Assembly: GCA_965218765.1 (NCBI GenBank)
Contig: CBDCLU010000002.1
Span: 1,612,001 to 1,676,000, forward strand
Length of the DNA: 64,000 nt
Source of the DNA: JBBPYC01 sp965218765
GTDB lineage: Bacteria > Pseudomonadota > Gammaproteobacteria > Burkholderiales > Burkholderiaceae_C
Direction of reading: 5' to 3'
The position numbers were made by a program, and so were the translations under genes. Below the pieces are notes generated by a model, which made no database searches, was not told where the DNA came from, and saw nothing but the letters and a program-made list of their open reading frames with translations. Of the stretch, positions 16,426 to 24,339 are shown piece after piece (position 1 is the first letter of the stretch; the number at the start of each line of letters is the position of its first letter).

Positions 16426-16850
16426 ACTTTCGCTCGCGTTCGCGTGACGAGCCCGAGATCAACCTGATCCCGTTCATCGACGTGCTGCTGGTGGTGCTGA
16501 TATTCCTGATGCTGACCACCACCTACAGCAAGTTCACCGAGCTGCAGCTGCAGCTGCCCGTCGCCAACGCGGACGCGATGGCCGAGCGCCCCAAGGAAAT
16601 CATCGTCTCGGTCAGCAGCGACGGCCGCTATGCGGTCGGCACGCAGCCGGTGCCGGAACGCAGCGTGGATGCGCTCGCCGCCGCCATGACGGCCGCCGCG
16701 CGCGGCGGCGCGGACACCACCGTGGTCGTGAGCGCCGACGCAAGCGCCGCGCATCAGGCCGTCATCAAGGTGCTGGAAGCCGCGCGGCGCAGCGGCCTGA
16801 GTCGTCTGGCATTCGCCGCGCAGACGCCAGCCGGCCCGGCCGGCAACTGA
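16422..16850 (+). CDS. exbD: ExbD/TolR-family proton channel subunit
   Basis: 142 aa. A short cytoplasmic N-terminus (RSRDEPEINLIPFIDVLLVV) carries the essential Asp of the single transmembrane helix (about residues 18-35). A periplasmic domain with VSVSSDGRYAVG and VVVSADASAAHQAVIKVLE follows. The family forms the pore with ExbB. The start overlaps the exbB stop (ATGA), so the two are translated together. lpxK follows after 11 bases. Confidence 0.88.
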   Translation: MNFRSRSRDEPEINLIPFIDVLLVVLIFLMLTTTYSKFTELQLQLPVANADAMAERPKEIIVSVSSDGRYAVGTQPVPERSVDALAAAMTAAARGGADTTVVVSADASAAHQAVIKVLEAARRSGLSRLAFAAQTPAGPAGN

Positions 16851-16861
16851 AAGCCGCCGGC

Positions 16862-17914
16862 TTGCGGCAGCCCGGCGAGCGTTCGCTCGAACGCATCGTG
16901 CGCACGGCCTGGCAGCGGCGCGGCGCCGTCGCCTGCACGCTGTGGCCGCTGTCGTGGCTGTATCGATGCGTGATCGCGCTCAGGCGCTGGCTCTACGCGG
17001 CCGGCTGGCTGGCCTCGCAGTCGGTCGGCGTGCCGGTGCTGGTGGTCGGCAACCTAGTCGCGGGCGGCGCCGGCAAGACGCCGGTCGTGCTGTCACTGCT
17101 GCGGCATTGCCGTGCGCGTGGTATCGCGGTCGGTGTGGTCTCGCGTGGCCACGGCCGGCTGCTGACGCGCCGACTGCCCGACCTGCGCGAGGTGCAAGAC
17201 AACAGCACGGCCGCGCTGGTCGGCGACGAGCCGCTGTTGATCCGGCAGCTGACCGGCGTGCCGGTATTCGTCGCGCGCGACCGCCTGGCGGCAGCGCGCG
17301 CGCTGCTCGCCCGGCGCCCGGAAATCCGCCTGATCCTGAGCGACGACGGCCTGCAGCACCTGGCGCTGCGGCGCGATGCGGAACTGTGCGTACTGGGCGC
17401 AAACGGCATCGGCAACGGCTGGGTGCTGCCGGCCGGGCCGCTGCGCGAAGCGGGCCGCGGCGTAACCTGGGTGCTGGATGCGGGCGAAGCATCCCAGGAG
17501 CCACCCGGACTTGCGGCCAGCCGAGGCCGCTTCCGCTGCCGGCGCGCGCTGGCAGCGGAAGCGCACGACGCGCAGGGCCGCAGCGTCACGCTCACGTCGC
17601 TGATCGGCCAGCCGGTGCAGGCAGTCGCGGGCATCGCGCATCCGGAAGCATTCTTCGCCATGTTGCGCGCGTGCGGACTCGAGCTGGCCAGCACGCAAGC
17701 GCTGCCTGATCACTATTCTTTCGATAGCTATCAAGGTAGTAGTGACCAGCGCCTGCCGCTGGTTTGCACGGAAAAAGACGCGGTCAAGCTGTGGCGCCTG
17801 CAGCCGCAGGCGCTGGCGGTACCGCTGGAGCTCACGATCGACGCCGCATTCTTCGAATCGTTCGACGAATGGTTCGCGGGCACGGCTGCCCAAGCCCGTT
17901 TGGCAGCCAGCTAG
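16862..17914 (+). CDS. lpxK: Tetraacyldisaccharide 4'-kinase
   Basis: 350-aa lipid A kinase. It phosphorylates the 4' position of the tetraacyldisaccharide precursor at the inner membrane. Visible motifs are VPVLVVGNLVAGGAGKTPVV (P-loop), GVVSRGHGR, VGDEPLLI, LSDDGLQHLALRRD and the late CTEKDAVKL. The start is a TTG at 16862. Between ALPDHYSF and LPLVCTEKD lies an AT-rich 36-bp imperfect palindrome (17710-17745), which looks like a small repeat absorbed into the coding sequence. Neighbours exbD and the Trm112-like gene match the Burkholderiales order. Confidence 0.93.
   Translation: MRQPGERSLERIVRTAWQRRGAVACTLWPLSWLYRCVIALRRWLYAAGWLASQSVGVPVLVVGNLVAGGAGKTPVVLSLLRHCRARGIAVGVVSRGHGRLLTRRLPDLREVQDNSTAALVGDEPLLIRQLTGVPVFVARDRLAAARALLARRPEIRLILSDDGLQHLALRRDAELCVLGANGIGNGWVLPAGPLREAGRGVTWVLDAGEASQEPPGLAASRGRFRCRRALAAEAHDAQGRSVTLTSLIGQPVQAVAGIAHPEAFFAMLRACGLELASTQALPDHYSFDSYQGSSDQRLPLVCTEKDAVKLWRLQPQALAVPLELTIDAAFFESFDEWFAGTAAQARLAAS
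17710..17745. repeat. 36-bp imperfect palindrome inside lpxK
   Basis: Outer arms TCACTA / TAGTGA and central GATAGCTATC share exactly the same centre (between 17727 and 17728), with several wobble or matched pairs between. It is AT-rich in a GC-rich gene and in frame. Confidence 0.6.
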
Positions 17915-17951
17915 CCAGCCCGCCGGGCGCCTGCGTCGCTATCATCACCCG

Positions 17952-18134
17952 ATGGACACCCGCCTGTTGGAATTGCTGGTCTGCCCGGTCACGAAGGGGC
18001 CGCTCAAGTTCGACCGCGAGCGACAGGAGCTGCGCTCGCGCAGCGCCCGGCTCGCGTATCCGGTGCGCGACGGCATCCCGATCCTGCTGGAAGACGAAGC
18101 GCGCACCCTGACGGACGAGGAACTCGGGCTTTGA
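17952..18134 (+). CDS. Trm112/YcaR-like small protein
   Basis: 60-aa protein of the Trm112p-like family (DUF343): LLELLVCPVTKGPLKFD, ELRSRSARLAYPVRDGIPIL and an acidic C-terminus. In eukaryotes the family activates methyltransferases. In proteobacteria it sits, as here, between lpxK and kdsB, and its role is not settled. Only one cysteine (C11) of a possible zinc knuckle is present. The stop lies close to an alternative upstream start of kdsB. Confidence 0.88.
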   Translation: MDTRLLELLVCPVTKGPLKFDRERQELRSRSARLAYPVRDGIPILLEDEARTLTDEELGL

Positions 18135-18187
18135 CGGCAGCCGTCGGCCAGTGCGCAGCCGCGGCATCGGCGTTCGCGGTCCGCCGC

Positions 18188-18958
18188 ATGACGTTCACGG
18201 TGCTGATTCCGGCGCGGCTGCAGGCGAGCCGGCTGCCCGACAAGCCGCTGGCCGACATCGGCGGCCTGCCGATGGTGGTGCGGGTGGCACAGCTGGCGGC
18301 GCGCTCGTCGGCGCAGCGGGTGGTGGTGGCAGCCGACCATGCGCGCATCCTGGCCGCGTGCGCCGCACACGATGTCGAGGCAGTGGCGACCAGCCCGCAG
18401 CATCCTTCCGGCAGCGACCGTCTTGCCGAAGCCGCCGCGCTGCTCGGACTGGCCGACGACGCAATCGTCGTGAACGTGCAGGGCGACGAGCCGCTGCTCG
18501 ACCCTGCGCTGATCGATGCGGTCGCGCAGCTGTTGGTCGAGCAGCCGGATGCGGCGATCAGCACCGCCGCGCACGAGATTCACACGCTGGCCGATTTCCT
18601 GAACCCGAACGTGGTGAAGGTCGTGCTCGACCGCCGCAGCCGGGCGCTGACGTTCAGCCGCGCGCCGATTCCGCACTGGCGCGATGCGCCTCCCAGCCCT
18701 GCGCCGGGCCCCGCCGGCTTCGACCATCGGCCGCTGCCGGCGCCGTTGCGCCATATCGGCCTGTACGGCTATCGCGCGCATTTTTTGAAGACGTTTCCCA
18801 CGCTGGCACCGGCTCCGCTCGAGCAGTGCGAAGCGCTGGAGCAGCTGCGTGCGCTCTGGCACGGGTTTGCGATCGCGGTCCACCTCACGCCGCACGCGCC
18901 GGGGCCTGGCGTGGACACGCCAGAGGACTTGGCGCGGGTGCGCGCGCTGTTCAATTAA
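18188..18958 (+). CDS. kdsB: 3-deoxy-manno-octulosonate cytidylyltransferase
   Basis: 256 aa. It activates Kdo as CMP-Kdo for lipopolysaccharide core synthesis. Motifs present are IPARLQASRLPDKPLADI, HPSGSDRLAEA, VNVQGDEPLLDP, NPNVVKVVLD, TFSRAPIPHWR, HIGLYGYRA and VDTPEDL. The ATG at 18188 starts directly at the family N-terminus (MTFTVLIPARL); a TTG at 18131 would add 19 residues without family support. adk follows after 215 bases. Confidence 0.93.
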   Translation: MTFTVLIPARLQASRLPDKPLADIGGLPMVVRVAQLAARSSAQRVVVAADHARILAACAAHDVEAVATSPQHPSGSDRLAEAAALLGLADDAIVVNVQGDEPLLDPALIDAVAQLLVEQPDAAISTAAHEIHTLADFLNPNVVKVVLDRRSRALTFSRAPIPHWRDAPPSPAPGPAGFDHRPLPAPLRHIGLYGYRAHFLKTFPTLAPAPLEQCEALEQLRALWHGFAIAVHLTPHAPGPGVDTPEDLARVRALFN

Positions 18959-19173
18959 GGCATCCAAGCCGGCGCGCATGTCGAAACGCGCGTGCAAATA
19001 CGCGTGCTATTCTTTGCGCCGTCCAGCTGGGCCGTCCGGCCCGTTGCTGCGCTGACCTGGGCGCTGACCCTGGGGCGCCGACCGGCCGTGCTGCCTGCAC
19101 CGAAACCCAGACCCGATCCGCCCGCGGCTGCAACGCCGGACACACAAGAAAGACCTGCAGGAGACGCACGACC

Positions 19174-19830
19174 ATGAGACTGATTCTGCTGGGTGCGCCC
19201 GGCGCCGGCAAAGGCACACAGGCGACGTTCATCTGCCAGCAGTACGGCATCCCGCAGATCTCGACCGGCGACATGCTGCGCGCAGCCGTCAAGGCCGCAA
19301 CGCCGCTCGGGCTCAAGGCCAAGGCCGTGATGGAATCCGGCGCGCTGGTCAGCGACGACATCATCATCGGCCTGGTGCGGGAACGCCTGACCCAGCCCGA
19401 CTGCGCGAACGGCTTCCTGTTCGACGGCTTTCCGCGCACCATCCCGCAGGCCGAAGCGTTGCGCGCGGCTGACGTCGGGCTCGACTGGGTGCTGGAGATC
19501 GACGTGCCGTTCGATGCGATCGTGGAACGCATGAGCGGCCGGCGCTCGCATCCGGCGTCCGGCCGCACCTACCACGTGCGCTTCAATCCGCCGAAACGCG
19601 AAGGCTGCGACGACCACACCGGCGAGCCGCTGATCCAGCGCGTGGACGACCATGAGGACACGGTGCGCAAGCGGCTCGAGGTCTACCGCATGCAGACCCG
19701 GCCGCTGGTCGCTTATTACTCGTCCTGGGCCGACAGCGGCGTGCCGGGCGCGCCGAAGTACCGCAGCATCAGCGGCACCGGCAGCGTCGAGGCGATCACC
19801 GAGCGCGTGCTGGCGGCGCTGCAGAGCTGA
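19174..19830 (+). CDS. adk: Adenylate kinase
   Basis: 218-aa long-type adenylate kinase interconverting ATP + AMP and 2 ADP. Visible are the P-loop GAPGAGKGTQ, the AMP-binding STGDMLRAAV, FDGFPRTIPQAEAL, the LID region starting GRRSHPASGRTYHVRFNPPK (no zinc cysteines), and RVDDHEDTVRKRLEVY. AGGAG lies about 10 bases before the ATG. It is last in the exbB-adk block; a gene on the opposite strand converges 29 bases later. Confidence 0.95.
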   Translation: MRLILLGAPGAGKGTQATFICQQYGIPQISTGDMLRAAVKAATPLGLKAKAVMESGALVSDDIIIGLVRERLTQPDCANGFLFDGFPRTIPQAEALRAADVGLDWVLEIDVPFDAIVERMSGRRSHPASGRTYHVRFNPPKREGCDDHTGEPLIQRVDDHEDTVRKRLEVYRMQTRPLVAYYSSWADSGVPGAPKYRSISGTGSVEAITERVLAALQS

Positions 19831-19858
19831 CGGGGCGGGCGGGCGGACTGGCCGCAGT

Positions 19859-20794
19859 TCAGTTCAGCAACGCCAGCATCAAGGCGATGCGCGCCTTCAC
19901 CGGACTCAAGCCGTCGCACGATTCGAACGGATCGCCCACAGGCGGTCGCACCTCACCCCAAGGGCAGCGGCTGGCTCGCACCACGCGCACACCGGCCGCT
20001 TGCGCCGCAACCAGCGCCGTTTCCAGTTCATGCCGCAAGGTGCCGTTGCCGGTGCCCGCGGCCACCAGACCCTGCACGCCCGACTGCACCAGCGCCTGCA
20101 CCACCGCGCCGCTTGCGCCCGCGTGATTGAGCGCGATCTCAACGCGTGGCGGCGATACGGCAGCCAATATCTTTTTGATACCTGACAACGCTTGATCCGC
20201 CCGCGCAGACAGCGGATTTCGGTGCCAGATCAGCGCGGTTCCATCGATCTGCGCAAGCGGCCCGGCATCGCCTGAATCGAATGCGTTCAGCCGGCTCGTG
20301 TGCACCTTCTGCACATGCCGCGCGTCGTGCACGTCGCCGGCGCAGACCGCCAGCACACCGCACGCGCGCGGGTCCGCCGCCACCAAAATCGCATCCGCCA
20401 GATTGCGCGGGCCGTCCGGCGCGGTTGCCGTGGCCGGCCGCATTGCGCAGGTCAGCACCACCGGCTTGTCCGCGGGTAGCACGCGGCTCAGGAAATACGC
20501 GGTCTCTTCGAGCGTATCGGTGCCGTGCGGGATCACCAGCGCACCGATCTCGGGCCGCGCGAGCCAGTCGCGGCAGCGCAACGCAAGCCGGCGCCAGAAC
20601 ACGAAATCGGCGTCCTTGCTGTCGATCTGCGCCACCTGCTCGACCACCAGCGGGACTGCGGGCGGTTCGGGCAGGCTTGCGATCAGTTGCGCAACGCCGA
20701 TGCTGCCCGCCTGGTAATCCATCTCATCGCCGCCCGCGTCCACAGAACCGGCGATCGTGCCGCCCGTGGCCAGCACTGCAATCGTGTTGCTCAT
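19859..20794 (-). CDS. L-asparaginase (type I/II asparaginase family)
   Basis: 311 aa. The N-terminal nucleophile motif is IAVLATGGTIAGS (catalytic Thr) and the second conserved motif is VIPHGTDTLEETAYFLS (Thr-Asp pair). Later VVQALVQSGVQGLVAAGTGNG belongs to the C-terminal domain. It hydrolyses asparagine to aspartate and ammonia. No signal peptide is seen, so it is probably cytoplasmic. The ATG at 20794 is preferred over a GTG six bases upstream. It is divergent from lexA, with two LexA-type boxes lying 45-80 bases upstream of this start. A short AT-rich TATC/GATA dyad (20168-20180) lies within the gene. Confidence 0.86.
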   Translation of the reverse strand: MSNTIAVLATGGTIAGSVDAGGDEMDYQAGSIGVAQLIASLPEPPAVPLVVEQVAQIDSKDADFVFWRRLALRCRDWLARPEIGALVIPHGTDTLEETAYFLSRVLPADKPVVLTCAMRPATATAPDGPRNLADAILVAADPRACGVLAVCAGDVHDARHVQKVHTSRLNAFDSGDAGPLAQIDGTALIWHRNPLSARADQALSGIKKILAAVSPPRVEIALNHAGASGAVVQALVQSGVQGLVAAGTGNGTLRHELETALVAAQAAGVRVVRASRCPWGEVRPPVGDPFESCDGLSPVKARIALMLALLN

Positions 20795-20838
20795 CGGCAC
20801 GCCTTGCGAAAAAACTTCCGCTTTACAGGAAATTGGAA

Positions 20839-20854
20839 CTGGTTAAAATCACAG
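20839..20854. promoter_or_regulatory. LexA-type SOS box 1
   Basis: CTGGTTAAAATCACAG fits the CTG-N10-CAG pattern of proteobacterial LexA sites. It lies between asparaginase and lexA, 102 bases before the lexA ATG. Confidence 0.6.
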
Positions 20855-20857
20855 CTA

Positions 20858-20873
20858 CTGGATATCGAAACAG
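20858..20873. promoter_or_regulatory. LexA-type SOS box 2
   Basis: CTGGATATCGAAACAG fits CTG-N10-CAG, three bases after box 1 and 83 bases before the lexA ATG. Tandem boxes over its own promoter are usual for lexA autoregulation. Confidence 0.72.
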
Positions 20874-20955
20874 GTTTTTTGTGAATTTAGCCGTCAGGCT
20901 GGGCATCGCTTTCGATGACCAGCTACCCAAGGCAACGTCTCATCAGGTAAGCGCC

Positions 20956-21723
20956 ATGCATCATGTTCCCGACGATCCATCAGCAGCCACGCATCTTGAC
21001 CCAGTTGCCAGCAAACGTCTGCGCAGCGGCGGCCATGCCGACCGCATCGCAACGTTGCCGGTGCGGCTCACGGCCCGGCAGCAGCAGATTCTGGAACTGG
21101 TGCAGCAGGCCATCACGCGCACCGGCGCACCCCCGACACGCGCTGAAATCGCAGCCGAACTCGGCTTCAAATCCGCCAACGCAGCCGAGGAACACCTGCA
21201 GGCGCTGGCGCGCAAGGGTGTGATCGAGCTGGTCAGCGGCACCTCGCGCGGCATCCGGCTGCAAGGCGACGCGCTGCGCCGCATCCACGCGGCGCGGCTG
21301 CAGGAGCAGCCGGATGCGGCATCGAACGCCGAACAGTTTTCCCTGCCGCTGATCGGGCGGGTCGCGGCCGGCGCGCCGATCCTCGCGCAGGAACACATCG
21401 ACCGCATCTGGCAGGTCGATGCCAACCTGTTTCAGCAACGGCCGGATTTCCTGCTGCGCGTGCGCGGCATGTCGATGCAGCAAGCCGGCATCCTCGATGG
21501 CGACCTGCTCGCGGTGCAGTCGACCAAGGATGCATTGAACGGCCAGATCATCGTGGCACGGCTTGGCGAAGAGGTGACGGTGAAGCGCTTCAGGCGCACC
21601 GCGGAGGCGATCGAGCTGCATGCCGAAAACCCGGAATTCCAGACCATATTCGTGCAGCCTGATCAGCCGTTCGAGATCGAAGGCCGCGCGGTCGGGCTGA
21701 TCCGCCATTCGGTGCCGACGTGA
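20956..21723 (+). CDS. lexA: LexA repressor (SOS regulator, self-cleaving)
   Basis: 255 aa from the ATG at 20956. The winged-helix DNA-binding domain begins at LTARQQQILELV (about residue 38) with PTRAEIAAELGF and ANAAEEHLQALARKG. The peptidase half has the cleavage site RVAAGAP (A138-G139), catalytic Ser173 in GMSMQQAGILDGDLL and Lys210 in VTVKRF. In DNA damage RecA triggers self-cleavage, lifting repression of SOS genes. The protein has about 35 extra N-terminal residues compared with the family; a GTG at 21061 would give the usual length but lacks a visible ribosome-binding site, while AGG stands 8 bases before 20956. Confidence 0.93.
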   Translation: MHHVPDDPSAATHLDPVASKRLRSGGHADRIATLPVRLTARQQQILELVQQAITRTGAPPTRAEIAAELGFKSANAAEEHLQALARKGVIELVSGTSRGIRLQGDALRRIHAARLQEQPDAASNAEQFSLPLIGRVAAGAPILAQEHIDRIWQVDANLFQQRPDFLLRVRGMSMQQAGILDGDLLAVQSTKDALNGQIIVARLGEEVTVKRFRRTAEAIELHAENPEFQTIFVQPDQPFEIEGRAVGLIRHSVPT

Positions 21724-22133
21724 AACGGACAGCCGACCTGGCTTGGCCGATACCGGTCGGGCCGGCGGCCCCGTATGCAAGGAGATAGGCCCTTTTTTTT
21801 GGTATCCACCGGCTGCGCAAGGTGGCGGGCGTATGACCTTTTTTTGGGCATCACCCTTTCGCAGCAGGTCGTCTTGCGTGGAAATCCGGCCATGCGACGT
21901 TTCGCATGGCCGCCGTCGAAAGACCGGCAGCACCGAGCTGCCGGACCGAGATGGCTAAGGTCGTCCGCGCAAGACATTTGAGGTGTCGGATGCGCTGTGC
22001 CTGTGGTGCCGGCTTTCAGCTTGATGTCCATCGAGGCGTCGAGCTGTCGAAGCAAAGCATCACGAAAGCCAGTGCGGCCGGCCAATCCTGCCGTGTGTTC
22101 AACCGCTGCTGTTCATTCGAAAGAAGGTGTCAC
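21724..22133. other. Intergenic region after lexA
   Basis: About 410 bases with two T-runs (near 21791 and 21838) and a strong hairpin at 21888. No open frame here looks like a gene. Confidence 0.45.
21888..21911. repeat. Perfect 10-bp stem-loop
   Basis: GGCCATGCGA and TCGCATGGCC pair perfectly around CGTT. No T-run follows on either strand, so it is not a standard terminator. Confidence 0.5.
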
Positions 22134-22550
22134 ATGGGTTTCATATCGACGATTCAACACGACGGCCGCCTGTTCGTCGCAGGGCGGCCACGCCGCTCGC
22201 GCACGACAGCCGGCCTTGCACCCGCACCGCGCTTGCCTGCACCAGCGCAAGAGCCGACTTGGCAGTCTGCCGACTGGGCCCAGCAGGCGCAGACAGCGGC
22301 CATGCTGCTCTGGCAGGCGGGCAAGCGCCACTTGTTGGCCGCGGTCGAGCGGGTTGCGCAGGAAACGAGGCCTGGCACAGCCAGTCCGTCCGGTCCCGCC
22401 AACGTTGCCCGACCGCTGCGTGTGCTGCATGTGCTCGACGCTGCGGGTGGCGGTGGCGGCGGCCGGATGGTGATCTCCGGGCGCATGGCCGATGTCTGCG
22501 CGGAACTCGAACGCCTGGCGGCCTGGGAGGCACGGCATGCACGCTGCTGA
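22134..22550 (+). CDS. Hypothetical protein with C-terminal RMVISGRMADVCAELERLA motif
   Basis: 138 aa. The N-terminal 100 residues are Ala/Pro/Arg-rich and variable in appearance. The last ~40 residues form a coherent unit: PLRVLHVLDAAG, a run of glycines, then RMVISGRMADVCAELERLAA, resembling a short strand plus an amphipathic helix. AAGAAGG lies 8 bases before the ATG, supporting translation. No domain is recognised and no partner gene overlaps it. Moderately sure that it is a real gene, unsure of its role. Confidence 0.55.
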   Translation: MGFISTIQHDGRLFVAGRPRRSRTTAGLAPAPRLPAPAQEPTWQSADWAQQAQTAAMLLWQAGKRHLLAAVERVAQETRPGTASPSGPANVARPLRVLHVLDAAGGGGGGRMVISGRMADVCAELERLAAWEARHARC

Positions 22551-22880
22551 CATCCGACTCACAACACCGGGCCATGTTTGCCGGGGACTTGGCGTCAGGC
22601 CGACTGCACAGGCTGCACCGGGCGCAGCATCGGCAGCCAAGCTGTTGGCAACGACACGGCGGTTCTTCGAGTTGCCCGTGCCGGCTGCGGGGCCCCGGGC
22701 AACGCAAACGTGCAGCGGGAGCGCCCGCAGAGCTGGGTCCGGCCGCTCTGGCGGCTGCTTGATCGGTTGCAAAACTCGTTGATTGGGCAGCCAACCATCG
22801 GCCTCGAAGCCATGCGTTGTCGCCAGTAAAGCGAGAAGCCATGGAGTCGGTGCACCGACAATGCGGCTTTCATCCCATCG
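22551..22880. other. Intergenic region, nothing recognised
   Basis: 330 bases upstream of the hotdog dehydratase gene. Only shadow frames are present; no repeat or RNA signature was seen. Confidence 0.4.
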
Positions 22881-23420
22881 ATGGCGAACGTTCTGCTTTC
22901 CCCGCAACCACTGCTCGACCACGCACAGATCGCAGCGCGCATTCCGCATGCGGGCCGGATGTGCGTGCTCGACTGGGTGGCGAGCTGGGATGCGCAACAG
23001 ATCGTCTGCGGCAGCACGAGCCACCGTGCGGCGGACCATCCGCTACGTGCGTCGGACGGCAGCCTTGGGATTGCTGCGGGCATCGAATACGCGGCCCAGG
23101 CGATTGCGGTACACGGCAGCTTGCTGGTCGAGCATGCCGATGGGTCGCCTGGCAGCCGGAAGAAGCCGTCGGCAGGCATGCTGGCCAGTGTGCGCGGTGT
23201 CGAGATGCACGTGTCAAGCCTCGATCAACTCGTGCACGATCTGTGCATCGAAGCCACGCAGCTGGCCGCCGACCCCCATGCATTGGTGTATTCGTTCGCA
23301 ATCTATGAGGACAACGGCGGGGACACGCCTGCGAACACGTCCGCCGATGCGGGGCGACATCGCAGGCGCCTGCTGCTGAACGGCCGCGCCTCCGTGATGC
23401 TGCTGGCCGACGCTGGCTGA
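22881..23420 (+). CDS. Hotdog-fold 3-hydroxyacyl-ACP dehydratase (ApeP-like)
   Basis: 179 aa of the FabZ/FabA-related hotdog superfamily. ARIPHAGRMCVLDWV carries the active-site His region, followed by TSHRAADHPLR and IAAGIEYAAQAIAVHGSLL on the central helix. This variant is known from aryl polyene (ApeI/ApeP-type) clusters, where it dehydrates ACP-bound intermediates. It is followed by a FabG-type reductase 103 bases later on the same strand, as in such clusters, but no ketosynthase or ACP gene is nearby. A role in general lipid or polyene synthesis is inferred. Confidence 0.72.
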   Translation: MANVLLSPQPLLDHAQIAARIPHAGRMCVLDWVASWDAQQIVCGSTSHRAADHPLRASDGSLGIAAGIEYAAQAIAVHGSLLVEHADGSPGSRKKPSAGMLASVRGVEMHVSSLDQLVHDLCIEATQLAADPHALVYSFAIYEDNGGDTPANTSADAGRHRRRLLLNGRASVMLLADAG

Positions 23421-23523
23421 CCGGGGCCCCTCCTGGTGTTGAGCGCAGTGCTCCCGCGAGAACCGTCTGCCGGCTGTGGATTACCGGTTTTTGCCCGAGT
23501 CCGGCCTTGGCTACACTGCCTCG

Positions 23524-24261
23524 ATGACCAACCACAACGCATCCCGGCGTGCGCTCGTGACCGGCGGCAGCGGAGCGATCGGCAGCGCGATCTGCCGCCG
23601 GCTGGCCGAGCAGGGGCTGCACGTCCATGTGCATGCGAACACGCAGCTCGCTGCGGCCGGCGCGGTGGCCGAAGCGATCCGGTCGGCCGGTGGCAGCGCT
23701 GCGGCGGTCGCGTTCGACGTGACGGACGCGCCGAGCTGCGAAGCCGCCTTGCAGCAGTTGCTCGAAGAAGGCCCGATCCAGGTGCTCGTGAACAACGCGG
23801 GCATCCATGATGACGCGGTGTTTCCGGGCATGCAGGCGCGCCAGTGGCACCGCGTGATCGACGTGTCGTTGCACGGGTTTTTCAACGTCACGCAGCCGCT
23901 GACGATGCCGATGCTGCGCACACGCTGGGGCCGCATCGTGAACGTGTCGTCCGTCGCCGCGCTGGCCGGCAATCGTGGTCAGACCAACTATGCGGCGGCG
24001 AAAGCCGCGCTGCATGGCGCCACGCGGTCGCTTGCGCAGGAGTTGGCCAGCCGCGGTGTCACCGTGAACGTGGTTGCGCCCGGCATCATCGATGGCGGCA
24101 TGGCAGTCGGCGCGTTCGACGAACAAAAGCTCAGGCAGATGGTGCCGATGCATCGCGCCGGCAAGCCACAGGAGGTGGCCGACCTGGTGGCGTTCCTCGC
24201 CTCGGACCAAGCAAGTTACATCACAGGCCAGGTCGTCTCGGTGAATGGCGGGATGTATTGA
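23524..24261 (+). CDS. 3-oxoacyl-ACP reductase (FabG/ApeQ-like SDR)
   Basis: 245-aa short-chain dehydrogenase. The nucleotide-binding glycine motif is TGGSGAIGSAI, NNAGIHDD follows, and the catalytic Ser-Tyr-Lys set lies in NVSSVAALAGNRGQTNYAAAKAAL. The C-terminus ends GQVVSVNGGMY as in FabG enzymes that reduce 3-ketoacyl-ACP with NADPH. The ATG at 23524 is chosen; a GTG at 23476 adds residues without family support. It pairs with the dehydratase gene upstream, suggesting successive steps on the same ACP-bound substrate. Confidence 0.84.
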   Translation: MTNHNASRRALVTGGSGAIGSAICRRLAEQGLHVHVHANTQLAAAGAVAEAIRSAGGSAAAVAFDVTDAPSCEAALQQLLEEGPIQVLVNNAGIHDDAVFPGMQARQWHRVIDVSLHGFFNVTQPLTMPMLRTRWGRIVNVSSVAALAGNRGQTNYAAAKAALHGATRSLAQELASRGVTVNVVAPGIIDGGMAVGAFDEQKLRQMVPMHRAGKPQEVADLVAFLASDQASYITGQVVSVNGGMY

Positions 24262-24339
24262 CGCTTGCCCTGGCCGCCCGACTCATGCTGCAAACAGCAG
24301 GCACCGGTCCTGCAGGAAGCGCCAGCGGCGAGCACGACG

